A DNA stretch of 64,000 nucleotides from Paenibacillus contaminans (GTDB lineage: Bacteria > Bacillota > Bacilli > Paenibacillales > NBRC-103111). Of this stretch, positions 1-9,440 are shown in pieces. The stretch's first letter is position 1. The number at the start of each line of letters is the position of its first letter. The position numbers and the translations under genes were made by a program. The DNA is taken from the NCBI RefSeq assembly GCF_003285015.1, contig NZ_QMFB01000023.1, positions 24,675 through 88,674 of the forward strand, in the 5' to 3' direction. The notes under the pieces are model-generated. The model did no database searches, was not told the origin of the DNA, and worked only from the letters and a program-made list of their open reading frames with translations.

Positions 1-1362
1 GTTCATCTCTCCGATCATCCGGAACCATCTGGCATATTCCTGCTTGGTAATCGCCGTTTCTCCGGGAAAATGCCCCGGCTTGGCAATCCCGACATTCACG
101 CCCTTGATCAGCAAATCGTGCCAAGCGCCGTCCCGGTAAACCTGCAGATAACGGTCGCCTGCGCGGCTGTTCTGCTTCACGCCTTCAGCCTCCGTCATTT
201 CCGGCTCGCGGGGCTTAACCGCCTTATTCTTCTGCGTCTTCGCATCCGCCAAAATCCGGTTTACCATCGGAACGTATACCTTCCAATGGAAGGAAGCCGG
301 ATCGTCCGGCCGCAAGCGGGCAAGCCAAGACTTCAGCAGAGGAAAGCCGGCTGCCTGATAGAGCGACGGCGATTCCGCAAAATCCGCATAGTCGCCCGCG
401 AAATAATAAGCCGTCATAACCTTTGTGCGCTTCTGCAAAACAGCCGGAAACTTGAGCGGGATTCCGTTCGCTTCCAGCTGCTTTCTGCCGGCCTCGCTTG
501 TTTTTAATTCATAAAATGCCAGAGAATCCGTTCCTTCATTCGGCGTTACCACATCGAACCAGTATCCGTACTTCGTTCCGCCGGATAAGCCGAACATCCG
601 CTTGCCGTCCTCCGACCAAACGAAATCAACGCCATCAGGCATCTCGTTTTTGTCCAGCACGACGATCTTATCGCGGTCGCTCAGCAGCAGAAGGCCTTTG
701 CCGGCAAACGCCCAGCTCTTCCCCGTCTGCTTCTCGTAACCGTCTCTCACCCATGCCGGCACTTCGCCGCCGCCCAGGTCGTTGAAGTAACGGCCTGTCC
801 AGCCGGTTTGCGCTAGACCGAGCATGCTTTGCATATCTTGCGAGGCGTCGCTTGACGTCGGATCGGACAGCACGTTGAACTCGGCGATCAAAGTGCCGCC
901 GCGCTCCGCAAGCGCGCTGCGAATTTTCCCCGTCTCTTCCGTCGTCAGTCCCCCATAAACTAGCGTCGAGCGGTCGCCTGACGGATTGCCGTCCTTAAAG
1001 TCGCTCTCATAAACGCCGTAAGCATCCGCGACATAAATGACGTCGGCGTTCAGATTTTGCGGCAGCTCCCGCACGTCTCCCTTGCCGCCGTTCGCCCCGG
1101 GCACATATCCGTAATAGTCCTCGGAGGCGTTGTATCGCCCTCCTCCGGATTTGACGAACTTGCCCTGGTTCATTGTCCAGATGAGACCGCTGTGCTCGCG
1201 GAATGAAGCGTCGGGAACCGTTTTATCGATAATCGCCACCTCAAGCTCGTGCTCGGCGAACAGTCGCCAAAGCCAGAATGGCGACAGCAGCAGCGCAAGA
1301 AACGCCAGCATCGAAATCATGACGGCTTTCCGGCTGGCCGCCATCCGCCTTATCCATCCCAT
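1..1362 (-). CDS. Membrane-anchored extracellular protein with start of a TIM-barrel glycosidase-like domain (partial, 3' end outside window)
   Basis: The open frame runs without a stop from an ATG at 1362 to the left edge, so at least 454 residues are present and the C-terminus is missing. The N-terminus has a few basic residues and then one hydrophobic segment (about residues 14-32), which suggests a single membrane anchor with the rest outside. The middle resembles no family I can name with certainty. The last visible stretch (LLIKGVNVGIAKPGHFPGE, then ARWFRMIGEMN) is typical of the first strand of a TIM-barrel glycoside hydrolase. The start overlaps the stop of the glycosyltransferase by one base (TGATG), so translation is probably coupled. 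It is the last visible gene of the operon starting near 5540. A role in trimming or exporting the polymer made by the glycosyltransferase is inference. Confidence 0.75.
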   Translation of the reverse strand, partial: MGWIRRMAASRKAVMISMLAFLALLLSPFWLWRLFAEHELEVAIIDKTVPDASFREHSGLIWTMNQGKFVKSGGGRYNASEDYYGYVPGANGGKGDVRELPQNLNADVIYVADAYGVYESDFKDGNPSGDRSTLVYGGLTTEETGKIRSALAERGGTLIAEFNVLSDPTSSDASQDMQSMLGLAQTGWTGRYFNDLGGGEVPAWVRDGYEKQTGKSWAFAGKGLLLLSDRDKIVVLDKNEMPDGVDFVWSEDGKRMFGLSGGTKYGYWFDVVTPNEGTDSLAFYELKTSEAGRKQLEANGIPLKFPAVLQKRTKVMTAYYFAGDYADFAESPSLYQAAGFPLLKSWLARLRPDDPASFHWKVYVPMVNRILADAKTQKNKAVKPREPEMTEAEGVKQNSRAGDRYLQVYRDGAWHDLLIKGVNVGIAKPGHFPGETAITKQEYARWFRMIGEMN

Positions 1363-2780
1363 CAAGCCGATATCCCCTTTCTTTTCATGTCTCCCCATGT
1401 CCGTTTACCGATCGCCTGCTGAATAAGCCCCTCGCATCTCCAAAAGACGGTCAGCGGGCGGTACCATAACGATTCGGTCAAGCCGAGCAAAAACAAGCGC
1501 ACGATATCGAGCACCCGCGGATATTTGCGCAAGCTCCATTCCTCAAGCAGCACGGCCCCTGCAGAGAAAAGCGATCCGTATACCACCGACGTTATAAAAA
1601 GAAGCAAGGCGAATTCCGTGTAGACGTTCCCCAGCAGCAGCGATACGATCAGCACGAAATAGGCCGACAATTCGACGAGCGGACCGAGCAGCTCGATAAA
1701 AAGAAAATACGGCATGGAAACGAGTCCGACCAAGCCGTACTTTGGATTGCCGAGCATCCGCTTATGGCTCCAAAGGCTTTCGAATAGTCCGCGATGCCAG
1801 CGGTTCCGCTGCCTGCGCAAATATTTGACCGACTCCGGCGCTTCCGTCCAGCAGACCGGTTCGGGGATGTAGACGATTTTTTTGTCCAGCTTCCTCTCTT
1901 TGCACATGCGGTGCAGCCGGACGACGAGCTCCATGTCTTCGCCGACCGTGTTTCTTTTGTAGCCGCCGGCCTCGACGACCCAATACTTTTGAAATACGCC
2001 GAAAGCGCCCGAAATGATCAGCAGCAAATTATGGCGGCTTAATCCGATACGCCCCATCAAAAACGCCCGCAAATATTCGATTTCCTGCATCGCTACAAGG
2101 GAGTTTCCGGACAGCCCGATCTCCATGACTTCGCCGCTTTCGATCTTGCAGCCGTTCGCAATCCTGATGCTGCCGCCCGACGCGATCACGTTGTCGTCGG
2201 AGTCGAGAATCGGCTTCATCACCTTGGCAAAAGCGTTTCGCTCCAGCACGGAATCGCCGTCGAGCGAGCAAAAATACGGATAAGACGAATAATTGATGCC
2301 GACATTCAGCGCGTCCGCCTTGCCCCCGTTAACCTTGTCGATCGCGTACAAATGATCGTACAGCTTGGAACGGTATACGGCCCGCACAGGCTCCGTGTCC
2401 AATACGCGCCGGACCGTCCGCTGAACCTCGACCATCTCGAACCGGTCGATCAACATTTGCAGCGTATTATCGGTCGAGCCGTCGTTTACGACGATCACTT
2501 CATAGCTCGGATATTCGATGGATAGCAGCGAGCGGACGCTGCCGTATATTCCTTTCTCTTCGTTGTATGCAGGCACCAGTATCGATATCGGTTTTATATA
2601 ACTGACATCGAGCAGATCGTCATGCAGCTCGCTGTCGTCGAGACGGTAGCGCCGCCGGAGCTGAATGAGCGAAATGACCAAGAGGAACGTATAAAACGCC
2701 AGAATGGCCATCATATAATAAAAAATGATTTTGCCGAAATATTCGAAGCCCGTGAGCAAAATCTCATCCCAGCGATTCAT
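1362..2780 (-). CDS. Processive family-2 glycosyltransferase (polysaccharide synthase, membrane protein)
   Basis: This protein resembles BcsA/NodC/HasA-type synthases that polymerise a sugar from a nucleotide-sugar donor while passing it across the membrane. One N-terminal membrane helix is followed by a cytosolic GT2 domain with DGSTDN (about residue 100), the metal-binding DGDS (about 175), a GED motif with the probable catalytic Asp, and QRNRW, the Q-x-x-R-W acceptor motif. Several membrane helices follow. I chose the ATG at 2780 because AAGGAGG lies six bases before it; the longer frame to 2825 uses a TTG and would overlap the HEAT gene more. There is no PilZ domain, so c-di-GMP control, if any, must act through another protein. 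The sugar used cannot be told from sequence. Confidence 0.9.
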   Translation of the reverse strand: MNRWDEILLTGFEYFGKIIFYYMMAILAFYTFLLVISLIQLRRRYRLDDSELHDDLLDVSYIKPISILVPAYNEEKGIYGSVRSLLSIEYPSYEVIVVNDGSTDNTLQMLIDRFEMVEVQRTVRRVLDTEPVRAVYRSKLYDHLYAIDKVNGGKADALNVGINYSSYPYFCSLDGDSVLERNAFAKVMKPILDSDDNVIASGGSIRIANGCKIESGEVMEIGLSGNSLVAMQEIEYLRAFLMGRIGLSRHNLLLIISGAFGVFQKYWVVEAGGYKRNTVGEDMELVVRLHRMCKERKLDKKIVYIPEPVCWTEAPESVKYLRRQRNRWHRGLFESLWSHKRMLGNPKYGLVGLVSMPYFLFIELLGPLVELSAYFVLIVSLLLGNVYTEFALLLFITSVVYGSLFSAGAVLLEEWSLRKYPRVLDIVRLFLLGLTESLWYRPLTVFWRCEGLIQQAIGKRTWGDMKRKGISA

Positions 2781-3831
2781 GAAATTCCTCCTTCTCCAGC
2801 CACTCGGCAGCGATATCTCTCGCAAAAGCGTCGTCGGAATGACGGGCGCTCTCCTCCAGCAATTGCCTGCCTCCCGGAATGCCCAGCATCGATTCGGCGG
2901 CTTGCGAACGCACCCACCAGGAAGTATCCGACAGCATAGGCTGCAAGGCGGCTAAGTAAAAACGGCTGCGCGAGGAGCCGAACAGCTTCGCGGCCATCAT
3001 CCGCTCCTGCCACGAAGGGGACGACGCATGCCGGACAAAAGCCTCGTCATAGCCAAGCAAGCTCATCCGGCTGAGCGACTTCAGAGAACGGATTCTAAGC
3101 TCCTCCCGCCCGTCCTCGAGCAGCTTCCGCAGAAACGGAATATGGGCCTCCAAGCGCTGAATGCCGATCACATCGACAACCGCATACTGCCATTCGGCGG
3201 GAATCTCGGCAAAGTCCTTCTCCACGCCGTCGAACATGTTTCCGTTCATATGCGAAAGCAGACTCCGTTTTTGAAAATCGGAAAAGCCGAGCTTGTTCGC
3301 CGCCATAAAGGAAAGCAAACGTTCGTCTTCGAACATGCACAATATTTTGCATAGCTCGAACTTCTCGGCATTCGTCAGCGTCCTCGTTTCCTCGTAAAGC
3401 AAACGCTCCAGTTCGCCTCTCAAAGCGAGCATGCGGAACTCTTCGATCCGGCGAAGCGCGTTCATTCTTATACTCCATCGCCGATGACGCAGCCGATTCC
3501 GGTAATCGTCGGCAAGCACTTCCTCCGCAAACGCGCGCACCCGTTCCCGTACCGTGTCTCCATCAAGCAGCTCGGTCATCTCCGCGAGCAGCAGCTCGAT
3601 CGCCCGCTTCGAGACGGCGCGGCTTTTCGTTCCGCTCAGCAGCTTGGAAGCTTCCCCGCCCTGCAAGTATTTTCTTACAGCCGGCTCATACATTCGGATG
3701 AGGCCGGCGACCCGGCGCTCGCTGCGAATCTCCTTCACTTTCCTTATAATCAAGTAACCCAAGAGAAGCAGCAGGATGGCAAGCATGATCGCAAGCAGCG
3801 TCAGCACAAACTGAATATCGAACGACAGCAT
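2764..3831 (-). CDS. HEAT-repeat protein with N-terminal membrane anchor
   Basis: A 355-residue protein with one strong N-terminal membrane helix (about residues 8-28), then helical repeats rich in LRxRSLKSL- and WWVRSQAAE-type segments that read as HEAT/armadillo-like repeats. It probably faces the cytosol and acts as a scaffold. The gene starts one base after the stop of the GGDEF gene (TGATATG) and its end overlaps the glycosyltransferase start by 17 bases, so it is tightly coupled in the operon. It could be the adaptor between the signalling protein and the synthase, but that is inference from position. No enzymatic motif is seen. Confidence 0.75.
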   Translation of the reverse strand: MLSFDIQFVLTLLAIMLAILLLLLGYLIIRKVKEIRSERRVAGLIRMYEPAVRKYLQGGEASKLLSGTKSRAVSKRAIELLLAEMTELLDGDTVRERVRAFAEEVLADDYRNRLRHRRWSIRMNALRRIEEFRMLALRGELERLLYEETRTLTNAEKFELCKILCMFEDERLLSFMAANKLGFSDFQKRSLLSHMNGNMFDGVEKDFAEIPAEWQYAVVDVIGIQRLEAHIPFLRKLLEDGREELRIRSLKSLSRMSLLGYDEAFVRHASSPSWQERMMAAKLFGSSRSRFYLAALQPMLSDTSWWVRSQAAESMLGIPGGRQLLEESARHSDDAFARDIAAEWLEKEEFHESLG

Positions 3832-3832
3832 G

Positions 3833-5452
3833 TCATATCACCCTCTTGACCAGACGTTTGATACGAGCCTCCAGTTCCAGAATGCTAAAAGGCTTAATCA
3901 TATAATCGTCCGCGCCGAGGCGCAGCGCTTTGACGATGTCCTGCTCTCCTTTGCGTCCCGTAAGCATGATCACCGTAAACCGGTCGGCATTCGGCAGCTT
4001 TCTGATACGCTGCAGCACCTCCAAGCCGTCCATACGCGGCATCATCCCGTCCAGAATAACCAGGTACGGCAAAGAATCGCTCAGATTCGCCTCTTCGAAG
4101 AAAGCTTCGCCGTCGCGGAACGCGCGTACCTCGGGATCGAATTGATCCTGCAGACATTCTTTCACATGCTCGGACAGCATCGTACGGATCATCGCATCGT
4201 CGTCGACAATCGCCACGTTGATTTTACGCTTGGAAGGCGCTTCGTCCTGCGACTCTTGCGCCGTTTCCACCCTTTTGCGTCCTGATACCTTCGCCTTGTA
4301 AAGCGCATGATCCGCTGCTTCCAGCCATTTGTGCATGCTTTGCTCCGCATCGTCAACCAATGCCGCGCCCGCCGAGAAGCTGCAAGCGAAAGCGCCCGAG
4401 GAACTATCAAAGGAAACATGAGAAAAACGATCGATAAGCCGTGTCAGCAGCGTTTTCGCTTCCGATAACCCGGTCCCGGGCAGCAGCACGACGAATTCTT
4501 CGCCGCCATAACGAATCAGGCAATCGCCCGCCCGCAAATGCTCCTTCAGGAATGCGGTAAAGCCGCATAACACTTGGTCGCCGATCAAGTGGCCGTAGCT
4601 GTCGTTAACCTGTTTAAAATGATCCAGATCCAGCATCGCCAGCGTAAACGGCTCTCCCGTTCGCTTTAAGTCAGCGGCCAACTTGGCAAACAGCTCGTTC
4701 ATATATTTCCGGTTGTAGGCGCCGGTCAATTCGTCAACGAACAGCAGCCGCTCCAAGCGCCGCTTATTGTTCAGCTGCCGTTCCAGCCTGACCACAAGCT
4801 CTTCCATATCAAGCGGCTTGCACATCATATCGTCTACGCCCATTCGGAATGCGGACAACCGGGTTTCCCGCAAACAATCGTTGCTGATAAGCGTCGTCGG
4901 TATATATTGCTTCTTCCGTTTTTGTTCCAGCATGCGCATAACTTCGAAGCCGCTCGTATCCGGAACATGCAGATCGAGGACGAGGCAATCGGGCAAAACA
5001 TCGTGAAAATATTCGATCGCTTTCTGCGCCTGCGTCGTCGCAATGACCGACCAGCCGGCTTTCTCGAGCCCCTCCTTGACGTACATGAGGAATGCCACGT
5101 CATCGTCCAGCATAAGCGCCAAGGGCTTATCCGGCTTCTCTTCCAAGCCCGTTTCCGCTTGATCCATGAGCAATTCCTGCTCGCTTACGTGCACGTAGCC
5201 GTTCCTGATAAGATCGAGAAAAAATGCCCTGAGCTCGTCGACAGGCCAGCTGCGGGGTACCGAGGACTCTATGCGGTCGAGCAACGCCTGCGCGCTCCGG
5301 TTGAGCTCGGGCATGCCCAGCGTACCGGAGGTTCCTTTGAGCGAGTGCAGGAAACGATGCACGTCGTCATGGGAGATCGGGTTCGTTTGGTCGAACCATT
5401 GACCCAGCTGCCGGTTCATATTGTCGAGCAGCAGCTCTCTATATTTGTTCAC
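3833..5452 (-). CDS. HPt-REC-GGDEF-REC hybrid diguanylate cyclase
   Basis: The predicted protein makes c-di-GMP from two GTP. It has an HPt domain with the phospho-acceptor in HSLKG (His about residue 36), a receiver with the usual acidic cluster LDDD and acceptor Asp in LDLHVPD, a GGDEF domain with an intact GGEEF active site, and a second receiver at the C-terminus (VDDD, ILDGMMP). An RxxD inhibitory site (RAGD) lies five residues before GGEEF, as in product-inhibited cyclases. The start is taken as GTG at 5452, eight bases after AGGAGG; the longer frame to 5482 begins with TTG inside the leader. It is the first gene of the operon. A combination of HPt and two receivers in one polypeptide implies input from a phosphorelay whose kinase is not in the window. 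Confidence 0.9.
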   Translation of the reverse strand: MNKYRELLLDNMNRQLGQWFDQTNPISHDDVHRFLHSLKGTSGTLGMPELNRSAQALLDRIESSVPRSWPVDELRAFFLDLIRNGYVHVSEQELLMDQAETGLEEKPDKPLALMLDDDVAFLMYVKEGLEKAGWSVIATTQAQKAIEYFHDVLPDCLVLDLHVPDTSGFEVMRMLEQKRKKQYIPTTLISNDCLRETRLSAFRMGVDDMMCKPLDMEELVVRLERQLNNKRRLERLLFVDELTGAYNRKYMNELFAKLAADLKRTGEPFTLAMLDLDHFKQVNDSYGHLIGDQVLCGFTAFLKEHLRAGDCLIRYGGEEFVVLLPGTGLSEAKTLLTRLIDRFSHVSFDSSSGAFACSFSAGAALVDDAEQSMHKWLEAADHALYKAKVSGRKRVETAQESQDEAPSKRKINVAIVDDDAMIRTMLSEHVKECLQDQFDPEVRAFRDGEAFFEEANLSDSLPYLVILDGMMPRMDGLEVLQRIRKLPNADRFTVIMLTGRKGEQDIVKALRLGADDYMIKPFSILELEARIKRLVKRVI

Positions 5453-5533
5453 TATGGTCGCCTCCTGGGAAAAACGCGGCAAATTTCGCCATTTTCTTGG
5501 TCGCTTCTACAAAATACGACAAGCAATTCCTTC

Positions 5534-5542
5534 TATTATAGC
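5534..5542 (-). promoter_or_regulatory. Extended -10 promoter of the c-di-GMP/polysaccharide operon
   Basis: On the minus strand the sequence reads TGCTATAAT, a perfect extended -10 element, about 80 bases before the GTG start of the GGDEF gene. No good -35 hexamer is visible 17 bases upstream, which is normal for extended -10 promoters. It is the only strong sigma-A-like element in the 326-base gap 5453-5778; the rest of that gap holds only the terminator of the BIG2 gene. Confidence 0.5.
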
Positions 5543-5723
5543 AATCTTCCAAATAAATAGTAGTGTCGGCGCTCCTGCTCTTTATGGGAATGATAGGGTA
5601 TTTATCGGACAGCCCTTTCGGCGCATGGAAGCATGTTTGCGCTGTTGAAAGACCTAGGAAACTGCGCATGACCTGCGTTAGCAGCTAACCAATCAGCGGA
5701 GAGGCGCCTGTCGAAATTTTCGA

Positions 5724-5773
5724 CAAAAAAACGCCCTCTGCCGGCCGAATGGCTAACAGAGGACGTTTTTCAG
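5724..5773 (-). terminator. Rho-independent terminator of the BIG2 gene
   Basis: Just after the stop of the gene at 5779 the minus strand can form an imperfect stem of AACGTCCTCTG with CAGAGGGCGTT, followed by a run of seven T. A U-run on that strand is what a terminator for the minus-strand gene needs. Confidence 0.8.
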
Positions 5774-5778
5774 TAGCA

Positions 5779-8394
5779 TTAATTAACTGTGACGGTCACG
5801 GTCGTTTTCATTTTGCCGTAGGTGACCGTAATGGTCGCTTTTCCTTTGCTGACTGCTCGAATGACGCCGTCCTTGACATCCGCAACGCGGAGGTTGGAAG
5901 TCGTCCAAAGCGCAGGAATCGTTACATCCATATCGGTTTGGTCTTCGAACGTGGCGGTCGCTTTAACGTTTTCTTGGCTGCCCGCCGCCATTTGAATGAG
6001 AATCTTGTCCGTCTTCAAATATTTCAGCTTATTGATCTCGATCGGGATGGAAATCGATTTGCCGCCGAAGCTTGCAGTAATGTTGGTATTGCCGGAAGCC
6101 ATCGCCGTCACCATACCGCCGTCCGTGACATCCGCAATTTTGTAGTTGCTGGATTTCCAGGTCGCTTCCGCGGTCACGTCTTTTTTGCTGCCGTCAGTCA
6201 ATGACGCGTTAAGCTGAAGCTGAACCGTTTCGCCCGTTTTGGTCGTAATAAATTTCTTATCAACGGACAGGGACTGCACGACGCCGATCTCGAGCGTAAC
6301 CGACACGGATCTGCCGCCGTATTTGGCCGTTACCGTCGTTTTGCCTCTCGAAATCGGGGTGATCACGCCTTCGCTAACCTGGGCGATCGCCTCATTCGCC
6401 GAGCTCCATTCCGCATCCTTGGTTACGTTCGTGTCTTTGCCTTTGGCGTCAGTCGCCGTTACCGTGACCGACTTCGTCTCGCCAATATCGAATACGAGGA
6501 GCGTAACGCTCGCTTTAAGCTTGTCGGCCAAATCTACCTTGACGGTAACGGAGACGGTTTTGCCGCCGTATGTTGCCGTAATTTCCGCTTCTCCGGCAGC
6601 AATCGCCGTTAACGCGCCTTGATTAACCTTAACGGCTTTTTCGTTCGAGCTTGTCCATACCGCTTCCGACGCAACATCAGAAGTCGTGCCGTCCGTGTAA
6701 GCCGCAGTCAAATCGATCGACTTCTTGTCGCCTTTATTGAGCGGCAGCGTCAGCTCGCTTGTCGTCGTTAAGCTCTTGAGCACGCCAACGGATACTTGAA
6801 CGACTGCCGTTCTTGTTCCATATTTGGCCGTAATCGTAGCGGTACCGGTGCCGATGCCCGTGATCAGGCCGTTGCGCACTTCCGCAATCTCGGCGTTGCT
6901 TGTCGTCCACTCCGCTTTATTCGTAATATCCGCGTCTGACGCGTTCGTATAGAGCGCCTTCAAGGTGACCTGCTCGGTGCTGCCGATCTGGAAGTTAACC
7001 GTCTTCGCGCTCGCCGTAATGCGCGTCGGGATATCGACGAACAGCTTCACCTTCACGGTTTTGCCGCCGTACTTGGCCGTAACGTTCGCCTCGCCGGCTT
7101 TGTAGGTTTTTACTTCGCCCTTGATTACGTACGCCACGTCTTCATTGTCGGACGACCATTCGGCGACATCCGCAACCTTAGCCGTGGAGCCGTCCGCATA
7201 GGTCGCCGTCAGGATGATCGAATCCGGCTGATTGATTTGCAAATAGCGGGAATCGCTGTCCGCTTCCAATCTTCTCGGCACATCGACATCGACGAGCGTC
7301 GAAACCGATTTTTCGCCGTATTTGGCCGTAACCGTCGCTTGTCCGCTGCCGTTAGCCGTCAGCTTTCCTTTCACGACGCTAACTACGCTGTCGTCGCTGG
7401 AGCTCCACTCCGCACGGCTCGTAATGTCCGTGCTTTCTTGCTCTTCTTCGCCGTCGCTGGCAAAGGTCGCAGTCAGCTTCAGCTGCTCCGCTTTATTGTC
7501 CTTCATTTTCATAAGTACGTTCTGCTTGTTAAGCTCCAGCTTGATCGCCTTGTCGACATCGACCACGATCTTCGCCGATTTCGTGCCGTATGTGCCTGTT
7601 ATTTTGGCCTGACCGGCGCTGTAGCCGACGATTTCGCCTTTAATGACATCAGCTACTTCCGGGTTGTCCGACTCCCATGTCGCAATGTCGGTTACGTCCT
7701 TGACCGTACCGTCAGGATACGTCGCCTTCAGCGTCACTTTGTGAGGATCGTTCAGAAGCAGGGAAACGGCGCTTTCGCTCAAGTCGACCCGCTTCGCGAT
7801 TTCCACGCTGACCGGAATGTTCACGGTTTGGCTGTTATATTTGGCCGTTATGGTTGCGGTACCGGATTCAAGCCCTTTGACAAGTCCGTCGAATACGGTT
7901 GCCACCGAGCCGTTATCGATGCTCCAGACGGCTTTCTTCGTTACGTCTTCTTCCGTATTGTCATCGTAGTATGCGGTAAGCGTAATTTGCTCCGGCTGCC
8001 CTTTGCGCAAATTGAGCGATTGCTTGTCTTTCACGAGCGAGCGCACGGACTTGCTTACCGTAACGTTGACGAGTACGGGTTTCCCCATATAAGTAGCGGT
8101 AAGGACGATTTTGCCCTCTTTCTTGGCCGTAATGACGCCTGCATAGACGGATGCGATCTCGGGATTTTCCGAACTCCATTCGGTCTTAAGCGTTACGTTC
8201 TCCGTGGATCCGTTCACATATACGGCTGTGGCCGTAAGCGAGGCGGTGGATCCGGCCTCGAGCGAGACTTCGTTCTTGTTGAGCACCAGCATCGATATTT
8301 CATTGGCCGCCCCTGCTTGAAGCGCCCCAAAGCTGCTGATAATCAAAAACATGACGAGTAGCATTGCCGTCAGCCTTGTTTTTCTGAAACTCAT
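5779..8394 (-). CDS. Secreted protein of ten bacterial Ig-like (BIG2) repeats
   Basis: 871 residues: a signal peptide (MSFRKTR, hydrophobic core, likely cleavage after QAGA) and then ten repeats of about 83-88 residues. Each repeat has a W-S/T-S-S/D-N motif, an A-x-V/I-x-x-G turn and a terminal ITAKYG-type strand, the signature of BIG2 domains found in surface adhesins and S-layer-associated proteins. There is no SLH domain, LPxTG signal or lipobox, so how it stays on the cell is unknown; it may be released or part of a complex. GGAGGGAG precedes the start. It is a single gene with its own terminator. No catalytic domain is seen. Confidence 0.85.
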   Translation of the reverse strand: MSFRKTRLTAMLLVMFLIISSFGALQAGAANEISMLVLNKNEVSLEAGSTASLTATAVYVNGSTENVTLKTEWSSENPEIASVYAGVITAKKEGKIVLTATYMGKPVLVNVTVSKSVRSLVKDKQSLNLRKGQPEQITLTAYYDDNTEEDVTKKAVWSIDNGSVATVFDGLVKGLESGTATITAKYNSQTVNIPVSVEIAKRVDLSESAVSLLLNDPHKVTLKATYPDGTVKDVTDIATWESDNPEVADVIKGEIVGYSAGQAKITGTYGTKSAKIVVDVDKAIKLELNKQNVLMKMKDNKAEQLKLTATFASDGEEEQESTDITSRAEWSSSDDSVVSVVKGKLTANGSGQATVTAKYGEKSVSTLVDVDVPRRLEADSDSRYLQINQPDSIILTATYADGSTAKVADVAEWSSDNEDVAYVIKGEVKTYKAGEANVTAKYGGKTVKVKLFVDIPTRITASAKTVNFQIGSTEQVTLKALYTNASDADITNKAEWTTSNAEIAEVRNGLITGIGTGTATITAKYGTRTAVVQVSVGVLKSLTTTSELTLPLNKGDKKSIDLTAAYTDGTTSDVASEAVWTSSNEKAVKVNQGALTAIAAGEAEITATYGGKTVSVTVKVDLADKLKASVTLLVFDIGETKSVTVTATDAKGKDTNVTKDAEWSSANEAIAQVSEGVITPISRGKTTVTAKYGGRSVSVTLEIGVVQSLSVDKKFITTKTGETVQLQLNASLTDGSKKDVTAEATWKSSNYKIADVTDGGMVTAMASGNTNITASFGGKSISIPIEINKLKYLKTDKILIQMAAGSQENVKATATFEDQTDMDVTIPALWTTSNLRVADVKDGVIRAVSKGKATITVTYGKMKTTVTVTVN

Positions 8395-8878
8395 TGCATG
8401 ATCTCCCTCCGCTTTCTATCATGGTCTAACTGCCTCTGTCCGGCCGGGCAAGGAATAGCGTTCACTGCAAATAAAAAAAACCTGACAGGACAGATCTATA
8501 GCTACTCTATCGGCAAATGGAGGCCAATTGTTTAGTTTTTGGCACAAATTAAAGGCGGAGATTTTCAAAAAGATCATAAAATTGTCACGAACGGTTCGTG
8601 GTAGAAGCCGCGTCTGGATTGAGCGCTGTCCGCTCGCTTTCAAGTCTAGCTGCAACTAGTTTCCTTTTCCTCATTATCTCTAGAAATCGCTTGTTGCGGA
8701 CAGAATTAGTGAAGTTTACCTCACTGATAATAGCCTTCTCCTCATTAAACGACCAACTCGCGATGCTTAACGTCGCTTCAATAAATCCCACATTTTCCCA
8801 CTCGTCTTTCCGGAGACATAAAAAGAAAAGAGCATCCAGGGATGCCCTCGAATGCTCTTCCTATTTGATATACATAGC
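8395..8878. other. Intergenic region with one TGAGG motif pair
   Basis: No credible gene is present. The region contains, in minus orientation, a pair of TGAGG motifs exactly 21 bp apart (CCTCA at 8719-8723 and 8740-8744 on the plus strand) and a nearby single motif at 8669-8673. The same paired motif recurs at 27732-27994. The Dps terminator lies at 8821-8860. Confidence 0.6.
8821..8862 (-). terminator. Terminator of dps
   Basis: An eight-base stem (AAGAGCAT with ATGCTCTT) on the minus strand is followed by TTTTCTTTTT. It lies 20 bases past the dps stop. Confidence 0.75.
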
Positions 8879-9313
8879 TTACTTCAAGAACGAGCGCAGC
8901 ATCCAGACGTGCTTTTCCAGCCCGGTGTGAATAGCCAGCAGCATATCGGACGTCGTCTCGTCGCCGAGCTCCTGGGCAATCTGCATCGCCTTTTTCAATT
9001 CTCCGATCAGCGTCGTAAAATCGTTCGCGATCGCTTCCACCATTTGCTCCGCTTTCTCGGTACCGCTTGCTTCCGTGATCGAAGACGTGTCGACGTATTC
9101 CTTCATCGTAGCGATCGGACGCCCCTGCAAAGCCAAAATCCGCTCCGCGATTTCATCTACATGCAGCGCGGCTTCCTCATACAGCTCCTGGAATTTCGCG
9201 TGCAGCGTAAAAAATTGCGGGCCGTTCACATACCAATGATAATTGTGAAGCTTTACGTACATGACGCTCCAACTGGCAAGCTGTCTGTTCAGTTCCTTAA
9301 AAAGTCGTTCCAT
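8879..9313 (-). CDS. dps: Dps/MrgA-family ferritin-like DNA-protection protein
   Basis: 144 residues, the usual Dps length. Dps proteins form 12-mers that oxidise ferrous iron with peroxide, store iron and protect DNA. The ferroxidase residues are in the family spacing: His26, His38, Asp53 and Glu57 (NYHWYVNGP and HVDEIAERI segments); the position equivalent to Asp67 of E. coli Dps is Gln here, so one ligand is changed. I chose the ATG at 9313 because GGAGG lies eight bases before it; the longer frame adds five residues without a ribosome site. It is a single-gene unit with its own terminator. Peroxide control by PerR is common for this family, but I could not identify a convincing Per box. 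Confidence 0.9.
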   Translation of the reverse strand: MERLFKELNRQLASWSVMYVKLHNYHWYVNGPQFFTLHAKFQELYEEAALHVDEIAERILALQGRPIATMKEYVDTSSITEASGTEKAEQMVEAIANDFTTLIGELKKAMQIAQELGDETTSDMLLAIHTGLEKHVWMLRSFLK

Positions 9314-9440
9314 TGCAAAAACCTCCATCCTTGGTTAACGTACCTTCCGGTAGTTTGAGCAGGACGGAGGAAAATTATTACTTATTTTATTTAGTTTGTT
9401 ACTTGCTTCTTGGCACTTATCCCTGCGCTCGGCACCTAAC

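Noticed and set aside
70..785. Plus-strand open frames at the left edge
   Set aside because: They lie opposite the partial minus-strand gene, have no ribosome site and show Arg/Ser/Pro-rich composition typical of antisense frames.
7237..8361. Long plus-strand frame opposite the BIG2 gene
   Set aside because: It is an antisense shadow of the repeats; the minus-strand protein has a signal peptide, ribosome site and terminator.
9361..9410. Possible PerR box before dps
   Set aside because: The AT-rich stretch has partial resemblance only and no clear palindrome.
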